Positions 62,922 through 64,000 of a DNA stretch of 64,000 bases are shown one piece after another. Position numbers and translations under genes: made by a program. Source of the DNA: Mammaliicoccus sciuri. Its GTDB lineage: Bacteria > Bacillota > Bacilli > Staphylococcales > Staphylococcaceae. The DNA lies in assembly GCF_002901825.1 (NCBI RefSeq), contig NZ_PPQD01000028.1:56707-120706 (forward strand), given 5' to 3'. Under the pieces are notes generated by a model that ran no database searches, was not told the DNA's origin, and worked only from the letters and a program-made list of their open reading frames with translations. Position 1 is the first letter of the stretch, and every line of letters starts with the position of its first letter.

Positions 62922-64000
62922 TTAATAGTTTGAACCATTGTCTTTAATACATTGTTGCAATCCTCCCCAATTTTCTTGATAAATTTGCTGATCCGTTACT
63001 TTAAGTTCTTCAGCAATTATCGGTTGAAATGCTATATTGGCTAGAATATCTTTCTCTAAATCTAATCCAGCTGCAATTTCAATCAATTTCACACCTTCAT
63101 CGGTTAATTGGAATACAGCGCGTTCCGTTACATAATAGATCTCTTGATTTAATGACTTAGCATAAGATGCATTGAAGTCCATATTATGCACTTGTTCAAC
63201 AAATTTCTTTGCATGACCTTCTTTTTCAATAACTAAACCTTTATCATTCCAAGTAGCCTTACTTCCTACTACCATTGTTCCTGAGAAAATAATTTTTTGG
63301 ACCGTTTGACTAATATCTATGAATCCCCCACAACCATTCATTCTATCGCCATATTTTGAAACATTGACATTACCAAACTGATCCACTTCAGCAAAGCTTA
63401 AATAAGCTACATCTATGCCTCCGCTATAAATAAAGTCCCATGTCATTTCATGTCGCATCTTCGCATCTAAATTGTAATTTAATCCGAAGTTTTGACCACT
63501 TCCAATCATCCCACCAAACACTCCTGTATCTATATTCAGTTGAACTAAGTCTTCAGCTTTTTCCTCAACCAATAAATTCGATAATTCATTGTTAATACCA
63601 AACCCTATACTCACAACATTATCTACATTTAAAAATTGGGCAGCACGTCGTAAAATCACTTTACGTGTACTCAATTCATTAATTGGTTCAGGCATACTAA
63701 GTACTTTATATTCACCCGAAATAGCTGGGTTATAATAATCTTGAATGGTTTGTCTATGATGTTTTGGGTCATCATTTACACATACATAATCCACAAGCTC
63801 TCCAGGAATAAAGACTTCAGTTGGTTTGAAGCTACCATGTTGTACAATTTCTTTAACTTGTACAATGACTTTCCCACCATTTTGATGCGCCGCTAGAGCA
63901 GCACCATAGCCTTCTCCTAAGTGTGCTTCATGATGCATATAAATGTTCCCCTCGCTATCAGCGTATGTACCACGAAGCAATGCAATATCAACTTTAGGAA
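62922..64000 (-). CDS. fadX: Acyl-CoA:acetate CoA-transferase FadX, 5' end outside the window
   Basis: At least 359 aa visible of about 520. Type I CoA-transferase: the alpha part shows ALLRGTYADSEGNIYMHHEA and GELVDYVCVNDDPKHHRQTI; the beta part has VSIGFGINNELSNLLVEE and YSGGIDVAYLSFAEVDQFGN. The loop SIGFGI/NELSNLL around residue 170-180 contains the expected catalytic-Glu region of propionate CoA-transferase-like enzymes. The frame is open to base 64000; the TTG-based start at 63980 is internal. First of the fad cluster in transcription order. Confidence 0.92.
   Translation of the reverse strand, partial: PKVDIALLRGTYADSEGNIYMHHEAHLGEGYGAALAAHQNGGKVIVQVKEIVQHGSFKPTEVFIPGELVDYVCVNDDPKHHRQTIQDYYNPAISGEYKVLSMPEPINELSTRKVILRRAAQFLNVDNVVSIGFGINNELSNLLVEEKAEDLVQLNIDTGVFGGMIGSGQNFGLNYNLDAKMRHEMTWDFIYSGGIDVAYLSFAEVDQFGNVNVSKYGDRMNGCGGFIDISQTVQKIIFSGTMVVGSKATWNDKGLVIEKEGHAKKFVEQVHNMDFNASYAKSLNQEIYYVTERAVFQLTDEGVKLIEIAAGLDLEKDILANIAFQPIIAEELKVTDQQIYQENWGGLQQCIKDNGSNY

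Overview
The window is a low-GC chromosomal segment from a Gram-positive coccus of the family Staphylococcaceae. The evidence is family-typical content: an NDxxF-motif lipoprotein, the mpsA/mpsB/mpsC genes, scdA, a cidR-cidA-cidB type locus, the fadX-D-E-B-A cluster, a cud-type choline-to-betaine locus, AAGGAGG-like ribosome binding sites and CcpA-type cre sites. A complete sulfate assimilation operon and a lone bioB point away from S. aureus and towards a coagulase-negative Staphylococcus or Mammaliicoccus. The species cannot be fixed from sequence reading alone. No rRNA, tRNA, prophage, insertion sequence or CRISPR array was seen.

Layout. 1-7600: adenosine deaminase (5' end outside the window), an NDxxF lipoprotein with a small membrane protein, bioB behind a BirA operator, a CitMHS citrate transporter behind a cre site, a TM-helix-repeat channel protein, an Excalibur protein, a GNAT acetyltransferase and a small anchored protein. 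7770-15560: class I fructose-bisphosphate aldolase, then a glucitol-type PTS operon (COG4091/SAF oxidoreductase, IIA, IIC, IIB, zinc dehydrogenase, D-2-hydroxyacid dehydrogenase, GutM) divergent from a SorC-type regulator. 15640-22160: a SulP anion transporter divergent from a serine-recombinase-like protein without its catalytic serine, then betA-betB divergent from cudC. 22500-31810: a nine-gene sulfate assimilation and siroheme operon. 32266-38990: a BCCT transporter, cidB/cidA/cidR without cidC, an NSS transporter and a TetX-like monooxygenase. 38946-42660: PadR, scdA, a methyltransferase, a VOC protein and a NERD protein. 43366-47213: a four-gene Gfo/Idh-ThuA-Gfo/Idh-TIM barrel operon behind a cre site. 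47521-54327: a Na/Pi transporter and the mps inorganic-carbon operon, which carries an extra carbonic-anhydrase-like gene lacking zinc ligands. 54715-64000: mbcS and the fad beta-oxidation cluster (fadX runs off the window).

Regulatory logic visible in sequence: four cre-like sites link citrate uptake, sugar-alcohol uptake, the ThuA operon and fadEBA to carbon catabolite control. A long palindrome in front of betB shares its half-site with a sequence in front of the BCCT gene, which suggests that CudC controls both choline oxidation and choline/betaine uptake. A strong intrinsic-terminator hairpin sits about 30 nt before mpsA and may be an attenuator. The cysH promoter has a perfect palindrome in its spacer.

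The most unusual feature is a set of intergenic tandem arrays (near 4.7, 17.7, 18.0, 22.2, 32.1, 42.7 and 56.4 kb). They belong to several unrelated sequence families, yet nearly all have a period of 39-41 bp and units able to form a hairpin. Five of the eight convergent gene junctions in the window hold such an array.
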